Below are positions 35,949 through 44,851 of a stretch of 64,000 bases of DNA, one piece after another. This stretch comes from Methylococcus sp. EFPC2. GTDB taxonomy: Bacteria; Pseudomonadota; Gammaproteobacteria; Methylococcales; Methylococcaceae. The notes under the pieces were generated by a model. It was given only the letters and a program-made list of their open reading frames with translations. It was not told where the DNA came from and made no database searches. The stretch spans positions 4,104,001-4,168,000 of the forward strand of contig NZ_CP070491.1 in NCBI RefSeq assembly GCF_016925495.1. The letters run 5' to 3'. The translations under genes were made by a program, and so were the position numbers. How positions within the stretch are numbered: the stretch's first letter is position 1; every line of letters starts with the position of its first letter.

Positions 35949-35978
35949 AGAGGGGCGCAGGCCCCTCTTCCTCGTTTT
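35949..35978 (+). terminator. Rho-independent terminator after hsp20
   Basis: AGAGGGG-CGCAGG-CCCCTCT stem-loop, then TCCTCGTTTT, 53 bases after the hsp20 stop. Confidence 0.75.
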
Positions 35979-35996
35979 GGATCGATCTAAGTCCCC

Positions 35997-37271
35997 ATGC
36001 ACGCTTTGACCCTGATACGCGCACGTTCCACCTGGCTGAAGCTCCACCTCTGGCTAGCCCTGGGCGTGGGTTTTTTCTATTCCCTCATCGGTTTGTCGGG
36101 CAGCCTGCTGGTTTATGGCGATGGGCTGGACGCGCTCCTGAATCCACGCCTCACATTGAGCGCAACGCCGCGTGAGCCCCTGCCGCTGGACCGCATCCTG
36201 GCGGCGGTGAAGGCGGCCCAGCCCGGCCGGCTGGGACCCTGGACCCTGGAGTTGCCACGTCGCCCGGACGGCATGATCACCGCCTGGTACGAACGGCCCA
36301 AGGAGACGCGCGAAGCCTATTACGCGCCGCTGATGGTTGCGGTCAATCCTTACACGGCCGAGGTCGTCGCCGGCCGTTTCTGGGGCGAAACCGCCGTGAC
36401 CTGGGTTTACCGCCTGCACGCCGAAATGCATATGGGCGGTTTCGGCGCCAACTTGATCGGTGTGCTGGGTCTGGTGTTGAGCGTATCGGTCGTCAGCGGC
36501 CTGGTGCTGTGGTGGCCGGGGGTCGCCGGCCTGAGCCGGGCCTTTGCGGTGCGCCACGACGGAGGGCTGCGCCGCATGCTGGTCGATCTCCATCGCTTGC
36601 TGGGCGTGCTGGGCAGTCTGTTCCTGCTGCTGCTCGCGCTGACCGGGTTCCATCTGGTTTTTCCGGGATTGATGGAAGGTTTCCTGGGCGCCAGCGCCAT
36701 GGGTCATGGCGAAGACATCAGGACCGTGCGCAGCACGGCGGCTCAGAACGACAATCCGGTCAAAATGCAGGAGGCCGTTCTTCTGGCGCGGGGCTTGTTT
36801 CCCCGCGGCGAAGTGCGCCGGGTCACCGAACCGGACGGCGCGGCCGGCACCTACCGGATCGAACTGCTGCAGCGCGAGGAGCCTTACAGCCGTCATCCCG
36901 CCACCTGGATCTGGGTCGACCGCTGGAGCGGGCAGATCCGCGAGGCGCAAAATCCGCGCATGTTCAGCGAAGGCGAGCGCTGGCTCAGCCGCATCTGGCC
37001 CCTGCATACCGGCGAGGCCTTGGGCGGCGCGGGACGCTTGCTTTGGTTCGTCGTCGGTTTGCTGCCCCTGACCCTGTATCTCAGCGGCCTGGTCTACTGG
37101 CTGATCGGACGCGGAGTGCTGCGCGATGCGGCGGTGGACTTCCGGCGCTGGGGGACGCGCGGGCTGGCGTTGCTGCACGCCGTCCGGAACCTGGGTTTGC
37201 GCGCTTATCCCCATCTGCTGGCGGGCTGGCGGCGTCTGCTCCGGCTGTTGGCCGACATCCGGCGGGGATGA
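35997..37271 (+). CDS. PepSY-associated transmembrane protein (iron-uptake/reductase type)
   Basis: 424 residues with four main transmembrane helices (~15-45, ~150-175 LVLSVSVVSGLVLWWPG, ~205-230 and ~355-380) and PepSY-type periplasmic loops. Conserved His in HAEMHMG and LVDLHRLLGV fit the haem/iron-reductase-like membrane family often found with TonB receptors. The precise substrate is unknown. It starts 18 bases after the hsp20 terminator, so has its own promoter. Confidence 0.88.
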   Translation: MHALTLIRARSTWLKLHLWLALGVGFFYSLIGLSGSLLVYGDGLDALLNPRLTLSATPREPLPLDRILAAVKAAQPGRLGPWTLELPRRPDGMITAWYERPKETREAYYAPLMVAVNPYTAEVVAGRFWGETAVTWVYRLHAEMHMGGFGANLIGVLGLVLSVSVVSGLVLWWPGVAGLSRAFAVRHDGGLRRMLVDLHRLLGVLGSLFLLLLALTGFHLVFPGLMEGFLGASAMGHGEDIRTVRSTAAQNDNPVKMQEAVLLARGLFPRGEVRRVTEPDGAAGTYRIELLQREEPYSRHPATWIWVDRWSGQIREAQNPRMFSEGERWLSRIWPLHTGEALGGAGRLLWFVVGLLPLTLYLSGLVYWLIGRGVLRDAAVDFRRWGTRGLALLHAVRNLGLRAYPHLLAGWRRLLRLLADIRRG

Positions 37272-37336
37272 CCGTGGCGCGATTCGTCCGCTACGGCCGC
37301 GGTCCCTAAGCGGACAGCCGCGCCACCGCCGAGTCC

Positions 37337-39556
37337 CTACTGCAAGCCTTGGTCGAACGGCAAGATCGGGGCGTTTCTGCCTTCCGCGCCCACGGCGTCT
37401 ATGGTCAGGAATTCGTCCTGGCCCAACTGCTCGGACAATTCATGTCCTGGCGCCACCGACACGTTGTCGCCAACGTGGCCGTGCGGAACCTTGATTTCCG
37501 GATGATCGAAAGGCGCGCGTTCGTAGCGTACCCGGTCGTCGGTCAGGGTCTTCAAGAAGGCGATCAGGTCGGCGCGGCGCTCCGCCGAAGTGGCCATCTC
37601 GCCCGAACCGACCACGAAGCCGAAATTTTTGCCGGCCGTCTCGACATTCCCGCCCCGCGCATAGAACTCCACGACCTGATCCAGGGTCGCCATGCCGCCG
37701 TTGTGCATATAGGGCCCGGTCAGTTCCACGTTCCTCAGGCCGGGTATCTTGAACGCGCCGCTCATCACGGCCAGCGTTCTGGCACTGGTCGTCTTGGCGA
37801 GTTCGGCCCGGGCCGCGGCCTGGGTCGGCTGGTAGCCCCAGGACGGCGTGGCGCATCCTTCCGTGCCTGGTGCCTGCGGCAGGATGCCCTCCGCGCGGGT
37901 GAACATCTTCGCCGTCGGGCCGTCGATGTTCAGGGCGAAGGGGAGCTGAAAGTCGCAGGGCCTGACGGCCGCGACCGGGGCGTCGTAAACGCCGGCGCCA
38001 TTGCCCGCCAGGTACTGCAGATACTGGAGACTGAACGACAGCGGGTGGCCGAAGGCGTCCACGTCGCCCAGGCCGATATCGGCTTCGGCCGGCGTGACGC
38101 CGGTCGAGGTGAAACCGGTGTCGCTCAGGGTGGAGCCGGCATTGCTGAGGAAGCGGTTGACGACATTGTTCGAGGTCACGATCCTGAACGCTTCGTTGCC
38201 GTAAGCCTCGGGGTGCGTCTTCGCCAGTTGCGCGTTGGTGGCCACGGTGGCCGCGCTGAACGTCGGCCCGACATGGCATAAGGCGCAATGATCGTTGCGG
38301 AATTGATCCAGCCCGCGCAATTCCGCCGCCGTGAGATCGATGGGCAGGCCGTCCGCGTTGCGGGCGCTGCGGTCGAAAGGGGAGTCGTCCGAGATCAGGG
38401 TGGACTCGTACAACTGGATGGCCAGGCCGAAAAACAGGGTGAAATTGGCCTCCATCTGGCTGTAGGCCGGCTGGCCGGCTGCGCTGGGTTGGCCGAATAC
38501 GTCGCGCTTGGCATAAGACCAGTATTTCCGGTTAAAAGCCTCCATGATCAGCATGCGATAGCTGGTGTCGAGTCCGGGCAGGGCTGCGCCGGTCGCACCG
38601 AATACGCTGAAGCTCAATGGGCCCAGTACGCTGTCGCGCGGGTGCACTTTCTGATTTTCCAGCGGCCTGCGATCCAGCAGTTTGCGGGCCAGATCCTTGA
38701 AGCTGCGTTGCCGGCAACTCATTTCCGTATCGTTCAAGGGCGGCGCGACCGCAACCGAGGCGAGCGAGGCGTTGATCAGACGCAAACGCTGTTTCTGCAC
38801 CGTCGTTTTATCGAGTTTGACCCAGACGCCGGCGTCGGGATCGCGGTCGCCCCAGGGACTGCTGCCGTTGAACACGTTGTTGGCCCGGCCGTCCCAAAAG
38901 TTGCGGTGGTTGAAGGCCGCATTGATGACCGTCGGGGCGTTGCGCGGCGCGACCTTGCGCGTTCCGGTCGTGCCGACGTGGAACACCGCGTCCGCCGCCC
39001 GGCCGCATACGTCGGCGGCGCTGCCGTCCGTAGGGACGGAAGAAAAGCTTCCGCTGAAGGTGCCGGCGGACGACACGACATCATCGCTCTGGAACACGAT
39101 GGGCGATGTGGTATCGAAGGTGTTGGCCCGTTGAAAAAACGGGAAGTCGGATTTTTTCAAACGGTAATTCGGGCCGCCGAGGCCGCCGCTGACGGTAGTC
39201 TCGAAGCTTAGGGCGGAGGCGGCGGTGGATTTTCCGCCTGGCGCCAACTGGTTCTTGGTCCGGGCGTCGGCTCCGGCATGGAAGTGGCAACTGGCGCATG
39301 CGATGCCGTCGCTGCCGACGGCGGTATCCCAAAACAGCGCCTTGCCGAGCGCGACGGCTGTTTTCTTGTCCACCACGATGGGATCGGGGCCGTCCAGCAG
39401 GCCCGGAACCGCGGGAGTCGGGACGTTCTTCAGGCTGATGGGTAGCGGGCCGAATCCGCCTGCCAGGGCGGGCATCGTCCCGTTTGCCAGCACGAGAAGG
39501 ACAAAAGCGTATCGGTGTACAAACCTGGGCAACATGGCGGGACTCCACGAGTTCAT
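37337..39556 (-). CDS. Di-haem cytochrome c peroxidase/MauG family protein 1
   Basis: About 739 residues, much longer than classical BCCP (~330). Signal peptide ~10-30 (VLLVLANGTMPALA). Two haem c sites: ACASCHFHAG near the N-terminus and HCALCHVGP in the C-terminal half. The family block LRNVELTGPYMHNGGMATLD precedes the end. Long MauG-like peroxidases occur on the surface of methanotrophs, so a surface or periplasmic redox role is likely. ATG at 39556 (MNSWSP); an ATG at 39571 is possible. Downstream of a PEP-CTERM gene. Confidence 0.9.
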   Translation of the reverse strand: MNSWSPAMLPRFVHRYAFVLLVLANGTMPALAGGFGPLPISLKNVPTPAVPGLLDGPDPIVVDKKTAVALGKALFWDTAVGSDGIACASCHFHAGADARTKNQLAPGGKSTAASALSFETTVSGGLGGPNYRLKKSDFPFFQRANTFDTTSPIVFQSDDVVSSAGTFSGSFSSVPTDGSAADVCGRAADAVFHVGTTGTRKVAPRNAPTVINAAFNHRNFWDGRANNVFNGSSPWGDRDPDAGVWVKLDKTTVQKQRLRLINASLASVAVAPPLNDTEMSCRQRSFKDLARKLLDRRPLENQKVHPRDSVLGPLSFSVFGATGAALPGLDTSYRMLIMEAFNRKYWSYAKRDVFGQPSAAGQPAYSQMEANFTLFFGLAIQLYESTLISDDSPFDRSARNADGLPIDLTAAELRGLDQFRNDHCALCHVGPTFSAATVATNAQLAKTHPEAYGNEAFRIVTSNNVVNRFLSNAGSTLSDTGFTSTGVTPAEADIGLGDVDAFGHPLSFSLQYLQYLAGNGAGVYDAPVAAVRPCDFQLPFALNIDGPTAKMFTRAEGILPQAPGTEGCATPSWGYQPTQAAARAELAKTTSARTLAVMSGAFKIPGLRNVELTGPYMHNGGMATLDQVVEFYARGGNVETAGKNFGFVVGSGEMATSAERRADLIAFLKTLTDDRVRYERAPFDHPEIKVPHGHVGDNVSVAPGHELSEQLGQDEFLTIDAVGAEGRNAPILPFDQGLQ

Positions 39557-39595
39557 TTTTCTAGTTTTCATCGCATCACAGGGTCGGCATGCACA

Positions 39596-39636
39596 AACAA
39601 AAATGCCTCTGCATTTCCTGTGGAAAGCAGAGGCAC
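39596..39636 (-). terminator. Rho-independent terminator (minus strand)
   Basis: On the minus strand TGCCTCTGC-TTTCC-ACA-GGAAA-T-GCAGAGGCA is followed by TTTTTGTTTG. It ends the PEP-CTERM transcript before the peroxidase, suggesting attenuation or separate promoters within the module. Confidence 0.88.
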
Positions 39637-39705
39637 GGGGGGCACATCCGTGTGGCGTGCCGCTTGTATCCTTAGCTGGCGGGCACTCCGGCTCCGCTCA
39701 GGCGT

Positions 39706-40551
39706 TTAGGCCGTTTTATCTTGCCGGCGGCGGCCGACGATGCCCAGGCCGGCCAGGGCGCTGCCCAACAGATAAACCGCGGCCGGTATCGGCACCGCGC
39801 TGACGGAAAGCTGGTGGCTGGCAAGCCCGGTGATGGCGTTGTTGGCGCCACCGGCGGCGACGGTGTACCAGCCGGGTGCGAGGTTCTGGAAGGTCAGCTG
39901 GACGAGAGCGGCGCTCGCGCTGCCGGAGACGCCGGAGAAATAGGTGTTGCCGCCGACCTGATTGACGCCGGAGTTGACCGTTTCGCCCCAGTCGGTTTCG
40001 CCGCTGCCATAGGACCCGCCGGCGTTGACGTAGGCCAGGGTCTCCAGTAGGTTGCCGCCGCCGCCGGCCACCACGGAAGGATCGGACGCCCACTTGGTGC
40101 CGTTGGCGCCCAGTTGGCTCACCACGTTGGAGCTATGCGGCGATTGCGTGCTTAGACTCTCCTCGCCGACGCCCGTGCCGCCGTCGAAGGCGCCGTTGGA
40201 GGCCCAGACCGTGAAGGCGAGGTCGCGTGCGCCGGACGTTACCGCATCGGAAATCGTCACAGTCTGATTGGCGCCCGTGACCTGAAAGCTGAGCCATTTG
40301 ACGGCATGGCCCCAGGCGGAATAGTTCAACAGGGCGTTGCCGGTCCAGCCGGCCCGGCCGCCGGAGGTGTCGGCCAGTCCGATACTCGTGGAGGTGATGG
40401 TCTCGTTGGCGCCGAGGATATTGTCGCTGCCTGTCCAGAGCGCCGCGGAGGGCGCCGTGACCGCGCCGGCCGCGTGGGCTCCGCTGCTGAGCGCGGCCAG
40501 TGCTGCGCCGGCAAGTAGGAATCGGACGGTCAGTTGAAGCTTGCTATTCAT
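39706..40551 (-). CDS. PEP-CTERM protein (module 1)
   Basis: 281 residues: signal peptide (FLLAGAALAALSSGAHA), a beta-rich mature region without recognised domain, and the sorting tail VPIPAAVYLLGSALAGLGIV then GRRRQ. Probably exported and processed by an exosortase. Its ~290-base leader carries a GEMM-like RNA (40698-40766) and a sigma-54 site (40834-40853). Confidence 0.88.
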   Translation of the reverse strand: MNSKLQLTVRFLLAGAALAALSSGAHAAGAVTAPSAALWTGSDNILGANETITSTSIGLADTSGGRAGWTGNALLNYSAWGHAVKWLSFQVTGANQTVTISDAVTSGARDLAFTVWASNGAFDGGTGVGEESLSTQSPHSSNVVSQLGANGTKWASDPSVVAGGGGNLLETLAYVNAGGSYGSGETDWGETVNSGVNQVGGNTYFSGVSGSASAALVQLTFQNLAPGWYTVAAGGANNAITGLASHQLSVSAVPIPAAVYLLGSALAGLGIVGRRRQDKTA

Positions 40552-40697
40552 GCGTTAAGGCTCCTAGTACAAAACGCCTGGCGGCGTTACACAGGGTTGA
40601 GAGGGCGCCGGCTGGTCGCTGGTTTTTTGCGCGACAGTCGGATTCAGAACATGCCCGACGACGCTCAGCGTTGGCGTCCGGCTCTCCTCATGTTCGA

Positions 40698-40766
40698 AGG
40701 GCGGCCCGGCGATCTTGAAAAGACCCGTGGCTTTCCGGCCCCGCCTTGCGACGGGTGTGGCGATGG
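40698..40766 (-). ncRNA. c-di-GMP-I (GEMM)-like leader RNA, copy 2
   Basis: Minus-strand leader of the PEP-CTERM gene starting at 40551. It reads ATCGCCACACCCGTCGCAAG, GCGGGGCCGGAAAGCCACGG, GTCTTTTCAAGATCGCCGGG, CCGCC. The GNRA-capped hairpin (CCCG-tc-GCAA-gg-CGGG), the GGAAAGCCACGG junction and the GCCGGG..GCC end resemble the GEMM class. Nearly identical in its first 40 bases to 52207-52282. Confidence 0.6.
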
Positions 40767-40833
40767 TGCTGGTTACGGTCGAACGGAAGCTTAGGGATGG
40801 CGCTTTAATTCCCGGATAACCAACGTAGTCTAT

Positions 40834-40853
40834 AAGGCAATCCTTATGCCACT
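40834..40853 (-). promoter_or_regulatory. Sigma-54 (-24/-12) promoter candidate
   Basis: On the minus strand TGGCATAAGGATTGCC: GG and GC separated by exactly 10 bases. It lies about 285 bases upstream of the PEP-CTERM ATG at 40551 and would produce a leader containing the GEMM-like RNA. Confidence 0.6.
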
Positions 40854-41091
40854 TCCCGGAGCGGCGAAGGAATTGGCCGTTTTTCGCGCCATTTACGCCA
40901 ATTTCGCCGCGGATTGCCGGCTTTTCGGCGCATTCACGCGTTCGAAAAATGAGGGATAAGCCGCAGCAGTGCGTGAAAAGACTTACTTGATACAGGGCTT
41001 TGCGGGCTGCCAGGGCGGGCCTTAAGGCGGGCAAAAAACGGCGGCGGCGGGGAGTCGTTCCGATATCGGTATCGGTGGCCGCTGGGCCGCC

Positions 41092-41126
41092 CCCAAAACA
41101 AGTAGGCCGGCGATGTGCCGGCCTAC
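41092..41126 (-). terminator. Rho-independent terminator (minus strand)
   Basis: GTAGGCCGGC-ACATC-GCCGGCCTAC on the minus strand followed by TTGTTTTGGGG; 20 bases after the PEP-CTERM gene of module 2. Confidence 0.8.
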
Positions 41127-41146
41127 TCTGCGGGACTGATCCGAGC

Positions 41147-41896
41147 CTACACGCGTCGTCGTCTGGCGCAGGCCGCCAGGGTCGACAGGCCGGTCATCAT
41201 GAGCCATACGCCGGCCGGCAGCGGGACCGGCGAAGCTTCCACGCTGCCGGCAATGAGCACATCGGCGTGCAGCGTTTCCGACACGCCCGGCGTCAAGGTG
41301 AAATTGAATACGCTGGTCGTTCCGTCCACTCCGGTAGCGGGTGTCTCGAACACGGAAGCCACGACCTGTTCGGAACCGATGAACGTATGGCTTGCGTTGT
41401 AGTAGTCCAGATAAATAGCGCTGTCGGCATACTGGCCATGGGCTGAGGTCTGGAGTCGATAGTTCAGGGTCAGGCTGAGCGCGTAGGTGTCGCTTCCCAT
41501 ATTCTCAAAGCTGAGGCCGAATAATCCCAGACCCGAAAAATCGACGTTTCCGTCGCGGACATCGCCATTGACCGAGTAAGCCCGGCTGAACCCCGACCCG
41601 ACGGCAATCGGTGTGACCGCGACGAGGCCTGTTTCCGGGTTTTCGTCCTGGATGGCCCCGTCGCCATTCAGCGTGAGCGCGTAATCCGGAGACGGAGCCG
41701 GCTGGAACCAGCCGGTCACGCTCAGCCCCGACAGCTGGCCCGGATGGTCGAGGTTGGCGATGCCGGTGATGGTATAGGTCAGCTCGGCGCTAGCGCTGAA
41801 AACGCTGGCGGCGTGCGAGCCAGGGCTCCACAACAGCGCCGGGGTAAGCGCCAACAGAATAGGCGCGAGTCGAAGGGGAGATTTCAGAACGTTCAT
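41147..41896 (-). CDS. PEP-CTERM protein (module 2)
   Basis: 249 residues with signal peptide (LAPILLALTPALLWSPGSHA), a beta-rich ectodomain and sorting tail VPLPAGVWLMMTGLSTLAAC then ARRRR. The tail is a divergent but complete PEP-CTERM. It follows the second di-haem peroxidase by 93 bases on the same strand with no terminator between, so the two are likely one operon. Confidence 0.85.
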   Translation of the reverse strand: MNVLKSPLRLAPILLALTPALLWSPGSHAASVFSASAELTYTITGIANLDHPGQLSGLSVTGWFQPAPSPDYALTLNGDGAIQDENPETGLVAVTPIAVGSGFSRAYSVNGDVRDGNVDFSGLGLFGLSFENMGSDTYALSLTLNYRLQTSAHGQYADSAIYLDYYNASHTFIGSEQVVASVFETPATGVDGTTSVFNFTLTPGVSETLHADVLIAGSVEASPVPLPAGVWLMMTGLSTLAACARRRRV

Positions 41897-41989
41897 GTGT
41901 CAATTCCGGTGTGGGGGTTGATGAGTCGGTGCGGGAGCGGACTTCAGGCGCTCCCGCAAGGTCAGTGGGCAGAACGGAGCAATTCAGCC

Positions 41990-44230
41990 TTATGGCGCCA
42001 GACGCTGGTCGAAGCGCGGGATGGGTTGCACCGAACCTTGCGCCCCGACCGCCGGTATCACCAGATAGTCGTCCTTGGCGAAGCCGGCGTTGATCGGGTT
42101 GCCGGCGGTCACGGCCGATTCGTCGCCCTCGTGGCCGTGGGGAATGGCGATTTCAGGGTGATCGAACGGGGCTCTCTCGTAACGGACGCGTTCGTCGGTC
42201 AGGCTTTTCATGAACTCGACCAGGTCGGCGATTTCGGAGGGGCTGAAATTCGCCAGGGAGGCGATCGTGGTCCCGTTATGCTTGTGCAGGCTGTCGAAAT
42301 TTCCGCCACGCCCGTAAAACTCGACCACTTGTTCGAGCGTGGCCATCCCGCCGTTGTGCATGTAAGGACCGGTCAGTTCGATGTTGCGCAGGCTGGGTAT
42401 CTTGAAGACCCCCTGGTTGGAATAGGCCATTTTCTGTCCGGACAAATTCGCCGCGGCCGCCGCGGCCGTCGGAATGTAGGCGGAATTTGCCGGGGAGCAG
42501 TTTTGATCGCGAAGCAGGCCTTCCTTGCTGCCGTCCGCGATGAGGCCGTCGGGGGCGGTGAACACATGGGCGGCGGTCGCGTCGGTGTTGAGGGCGAGCG
42601 GGAATATGAAATCGCAGGAGCGGACCTGGCCGACCTGCGGATCCAGGATGGCCGCCGGATTGTCCAGAAGGTATTGGACGTACTGCGAGGTGAACGACAG
42701 GGAGTGGCCGAAATCGTCCAGTCCGCCGACGCCCGGATCGGCGTTGGGATCGCCGACGCCCGTGTTGGCGAAACCGAAATCCATCAGCCGATTGCCGCCC
42801 GTCCTGGTCCGGTCGCGCGTCACGACGGTGGCGTATCGCCCGATGCCCGCCGCCTTCGCCGCGGCATACGGTCCCAGCGCATCGGGGCCGAACGGAATGG
42901 GGCTATGCGATGGTCCATAGGTCTTGCCCGGAGTCGGAGTGACCAGGCCCGCATTCGCCTGTATCGCGGCGGTGGTCAGTGTGGGGCCGGCGTGGCAGAG
43001 ATTGCAGTGGTTCAGGACGAAGTTGTCGAGACCGTTCAACGCCGCCGGACTCAAGTCGATGGGGACCAGATTTTCGTCCCGGCGGCTCAAGTCTATGGGG
43101 GCCTGGTCGGACACCAGTGTCGACTCGTACAACTGGATGGCAAGACCGAAGAACAGGGCGAAATTGGCTTCCATCTGGTTGTAAGGCGTCTGGCCGGCAC
43201 GCCCGCCGAAAGGCCCGAGCCGGGTATACGACCAGTATTTCGGGTTGTATGCCTGGGTGATCAGGGTCTTGTAGGTGGTGTTGAGTCCAGCACGCAAATT
43301 TCCCGCCGTGCTTAGGCTCAGGCCCAGCGGTGCGAATACGCTGTCTTCGTGATGGACCTTCTGGTATTGCAAGGGCGGGCGCAGCAGCAGTTTTCGGCCT
43401 ATGTCCGGCCAGGTACGCTGGGCGCAGCTCATCTCCAGATCGCTCAGGCCGGGGCCGACGGCTTGTGAAGCCAGGGCGGAGTTTTCCAGATGCAGGCGCC
43501 GTTTCGCGACCGTCTCGGCGTTGACCTTGACCCAGACCCCGGCGTTGGGGTCGCGGTCGCCCCAGATGCTGCTGCCGTTGAAGATGTTGTTGGCGCGGCC
43601 GTCCCAGAAATTGCGGTGGTTGAACACCGCATTGATGACGGTAGGCGTGTTTCTGGGCTCCACGCGGCGGGTGCCGACCTGGTTGACGTGAAAGACCGGC
43701 TCCACGCTACGGCCGCATAGATCGGCACTCCCTGAAAATCTCGACGCGCCGGCAAATTGCCCGCTGAACGTTCCGGCCGAGGCGGCCACGTCATCCGTGC
43801 TGCGAATGAGGCCTGAACCGTTGGTTTTGTGCAGCGGGTCGTCGTACTGGTGAAAGGGAAAATCGTGCAGCGTGAACGTGTGGTTCGGGCCACCGGAACC
43901 GGAACCCAGCACGTCGAAGGTCTGCCCGCTGGCGTGGCTACTTTTTTGCCCCGGGTTGATCTGATTCTTGGTGCGGGAGTCGGCTCCGGCGCTGAAATGG
44001 CAGGATGCGCAGGCCATGCCGTCGCTGCCGACATTGATGTCCCAGAACAAGGCCTTGCCCAGGGCGATGGCCTTCTGTTTGTCGACCACGATGGGGTCGG
44101 GGCCATCCAGCAGGCCGGGAACGGGCGGTATGGGAACGCCAATCAGCGGTGTAGGCATGGGGCCATGGGCAAGCGCCGCCGCCGGGATCAGCGTAAGGCT
44201 CGTCAGTAGAATATTCCGGAAGAATGGCAT
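41990..44230 (-). CDS. Di-haem cytochrome c peroxidase/MauG family protein 2
   Basis: 746 residues, paralogue of 37337-39556 through its whole length (shared PGLLDGPDPIVVDK, ALGKALFWD, LTGPYMHNGGMATL). Signal peptide NILLTSLTLIPAAALA. Haem sites ACASCHFSAG and HCNLCHAGP. Both are the long subfamily. The upstream gap has a palindrome and possible sigma-54 site. Confidence 0.9.
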   Translation of the reverse strand: MPFFRNILLTSLTLIPAAALAHGPMPTPLIGVPIPPVPGLLDGPDPIVVDKQKAIALGKALFWDINVGSDGMACASCHFSAGADSRTKNQINPGQKSSHASGQTFDVLGSGSGGPNHTFTLHDFPFHQYDDPLHKTNGSGLIRSTDDVAASAGTFSGQFAGASRFSGSADLCGRSVEPVFHVNQVGTRRVEPRNTPTVINAVFNHRNFWDGRANNIFNGSSIWGDRDPNAGVWVKVNAETVAKRRLHLENSALASQAVGPGLSDLEMSCAQRTWPDIGRKLLLRPPLQYQKVHHEDSVFAPLGLSLSTAGNLRAGLNTTYKTLITQAYNPKYWSYTRLGPFGGRAGQTPYNQMEANFALFFGLAIQLYESTLVSDQAPIDLSRRDENLVPIDLSPAALNGLDNFVLNHCNLCHAGPTLTTAAIQANAGLVTPTPGKTYGPSHSPIPFGPDALGPYAAAKAAGIGRYATVVTRDRTRTGGNRLMDFGFANTGVGDPNADPGVGGLDDFGHSLSFTSQYVQYLLDNPAAILDPQVGQVRSCDFIFPLALNTDATAAHVFTAPDGLIADGSKEGLLRDQNCSPANSAYIPTAAAAAANLSGQKMAYSNQGVFKIPSLRNIELTGPYMHNGGMATLEQVVEFYGRGGNFDSLHKHNGTTIASLANFSPSEIADLVEFMKSLTDERVRYERAPFDHPEIAIPHGHEGDESAVTAGNPINAGFAKDDYLVIPAVGAQGSVQPIPRFDQRLAP

Positions 44231-44515
44231 GGTTTTAATCCCAGGTTACGGCCCGATCGGCGCGGCGTCGAGCGGGTACTGTGGAGGCTGTTGCGGGGTT
44301 CCGGCGCGGTCTCGAACCCTGGGCTCGCTGAGTAGCCTTGCTTGTGTTTGGGAGGAGTTGGGGTACCGCATTTCAAGCGAAGCGATACCCTCATGCGCCG
44401 TCGACGGGTACATAGCAAAAACGGCGCCAATGGTCGAAATGGAGACCAGTATCGCAATCGGCCTGCTGGAGCGCATAAAGCTATAAGGAGTTGCTAATAT
44501 CTGCCGCTGCGCCTG

Positions 44516-44536
44516 CGGAATAAGCACCAAGCTATT
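44516..44536 (-). promoter_or_regulatory. Weak sigma-54-like site for peroxidase 2
   Basis: On the minus strand TTGGTGCTTATTCCGCA has GG-N10-GC spacing but a poor -12 box. It lies between the 44604 palindrome and the peroxidase 2 start. Confidence 0.3.
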
Positions 44537-44603
44537 GATTTAACGAAGGGGCGGCGTATCGGGACGGCGGCAGGGTCACGGTTTGCGATATCGTCTTGCG
44601 AGT

Positions 44604-44648
44604 GAGTGATATGCCTCACCCACAGGTGGAAAGTGAGGCATATCACTC
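44604..44648. promoter_or_regulatory. Perfect 16-bp palindrome, activator-site candidate
   Basis: GAGTGATATGCCTCAC and GTGAGGCATATCACTC with a 13-base spacer, in the divergent gap between peroxidase 2 and the TlpA operon. No T-run on either side. It shares TGATATGCCTCA with the site at 50711 (TCATATGCCACA) and, more weakly, TGATAT with 52009-52033. Enhancer-binding-protein site is an inference. Confidence 0.5.
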
Positions 44649-44788
44649 AGGTCGGGGCGGAAGGGCTCTATCCGATGGAGGGCGCGCGTGGGCAAGCCCA
44701 TCGTTCCGTGATGGTGTGAAGTAAGAATTAAGCCAGTTCGGAGGGGATGTCGTGCTCCTCGTGCCGAGGACCACGCCAGATCATGACT

Positions 44789-44808
44789 GGTGGCATCATT
44801 AATGCTGC
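44789..44808 (+). promoter_or_regulatory. Sigma-54 (-24/-12) promoter candidate for the TlpA operon
   Basis: TGGCATCATTAATGCT: GG at 44792-44793, ten bases, GC at 44804-44805. It lies 44 bases upstream of the TlpA-like start. The palindrome at 44604-44648 is ~145 bases further upstream. Confidence 0.55.
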
Positions 44809-44851
44809 AAGGGCAGGTTGCAACGCGATTCTACGCTTACGGCCAACCTGT

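Larger units (their letters stand above)
40552..41091. other. Long regulatory intergenic region
   Basis: About 540 bases without a gene. Contains the leader RNA and sigma-54 candidate given separately; the remaining ~230 bases (40854-41091) show no further clear site. Confidence 0.5.

Noticed and set aside
31993..36024. Open frame of 1343 codons antisense to purL
   Set aside because: It mirrors purL codon for codon and runs into the hsp20 region. It has no motifs or ribosome binding site.
37337..44230. Assigning the long peroxidases to the methanotroph surface peroxidase SACCP
   Set aside because: Length and haem motifs are compatible, but identity cannot be shown without a comparison, so only the broader family is named.
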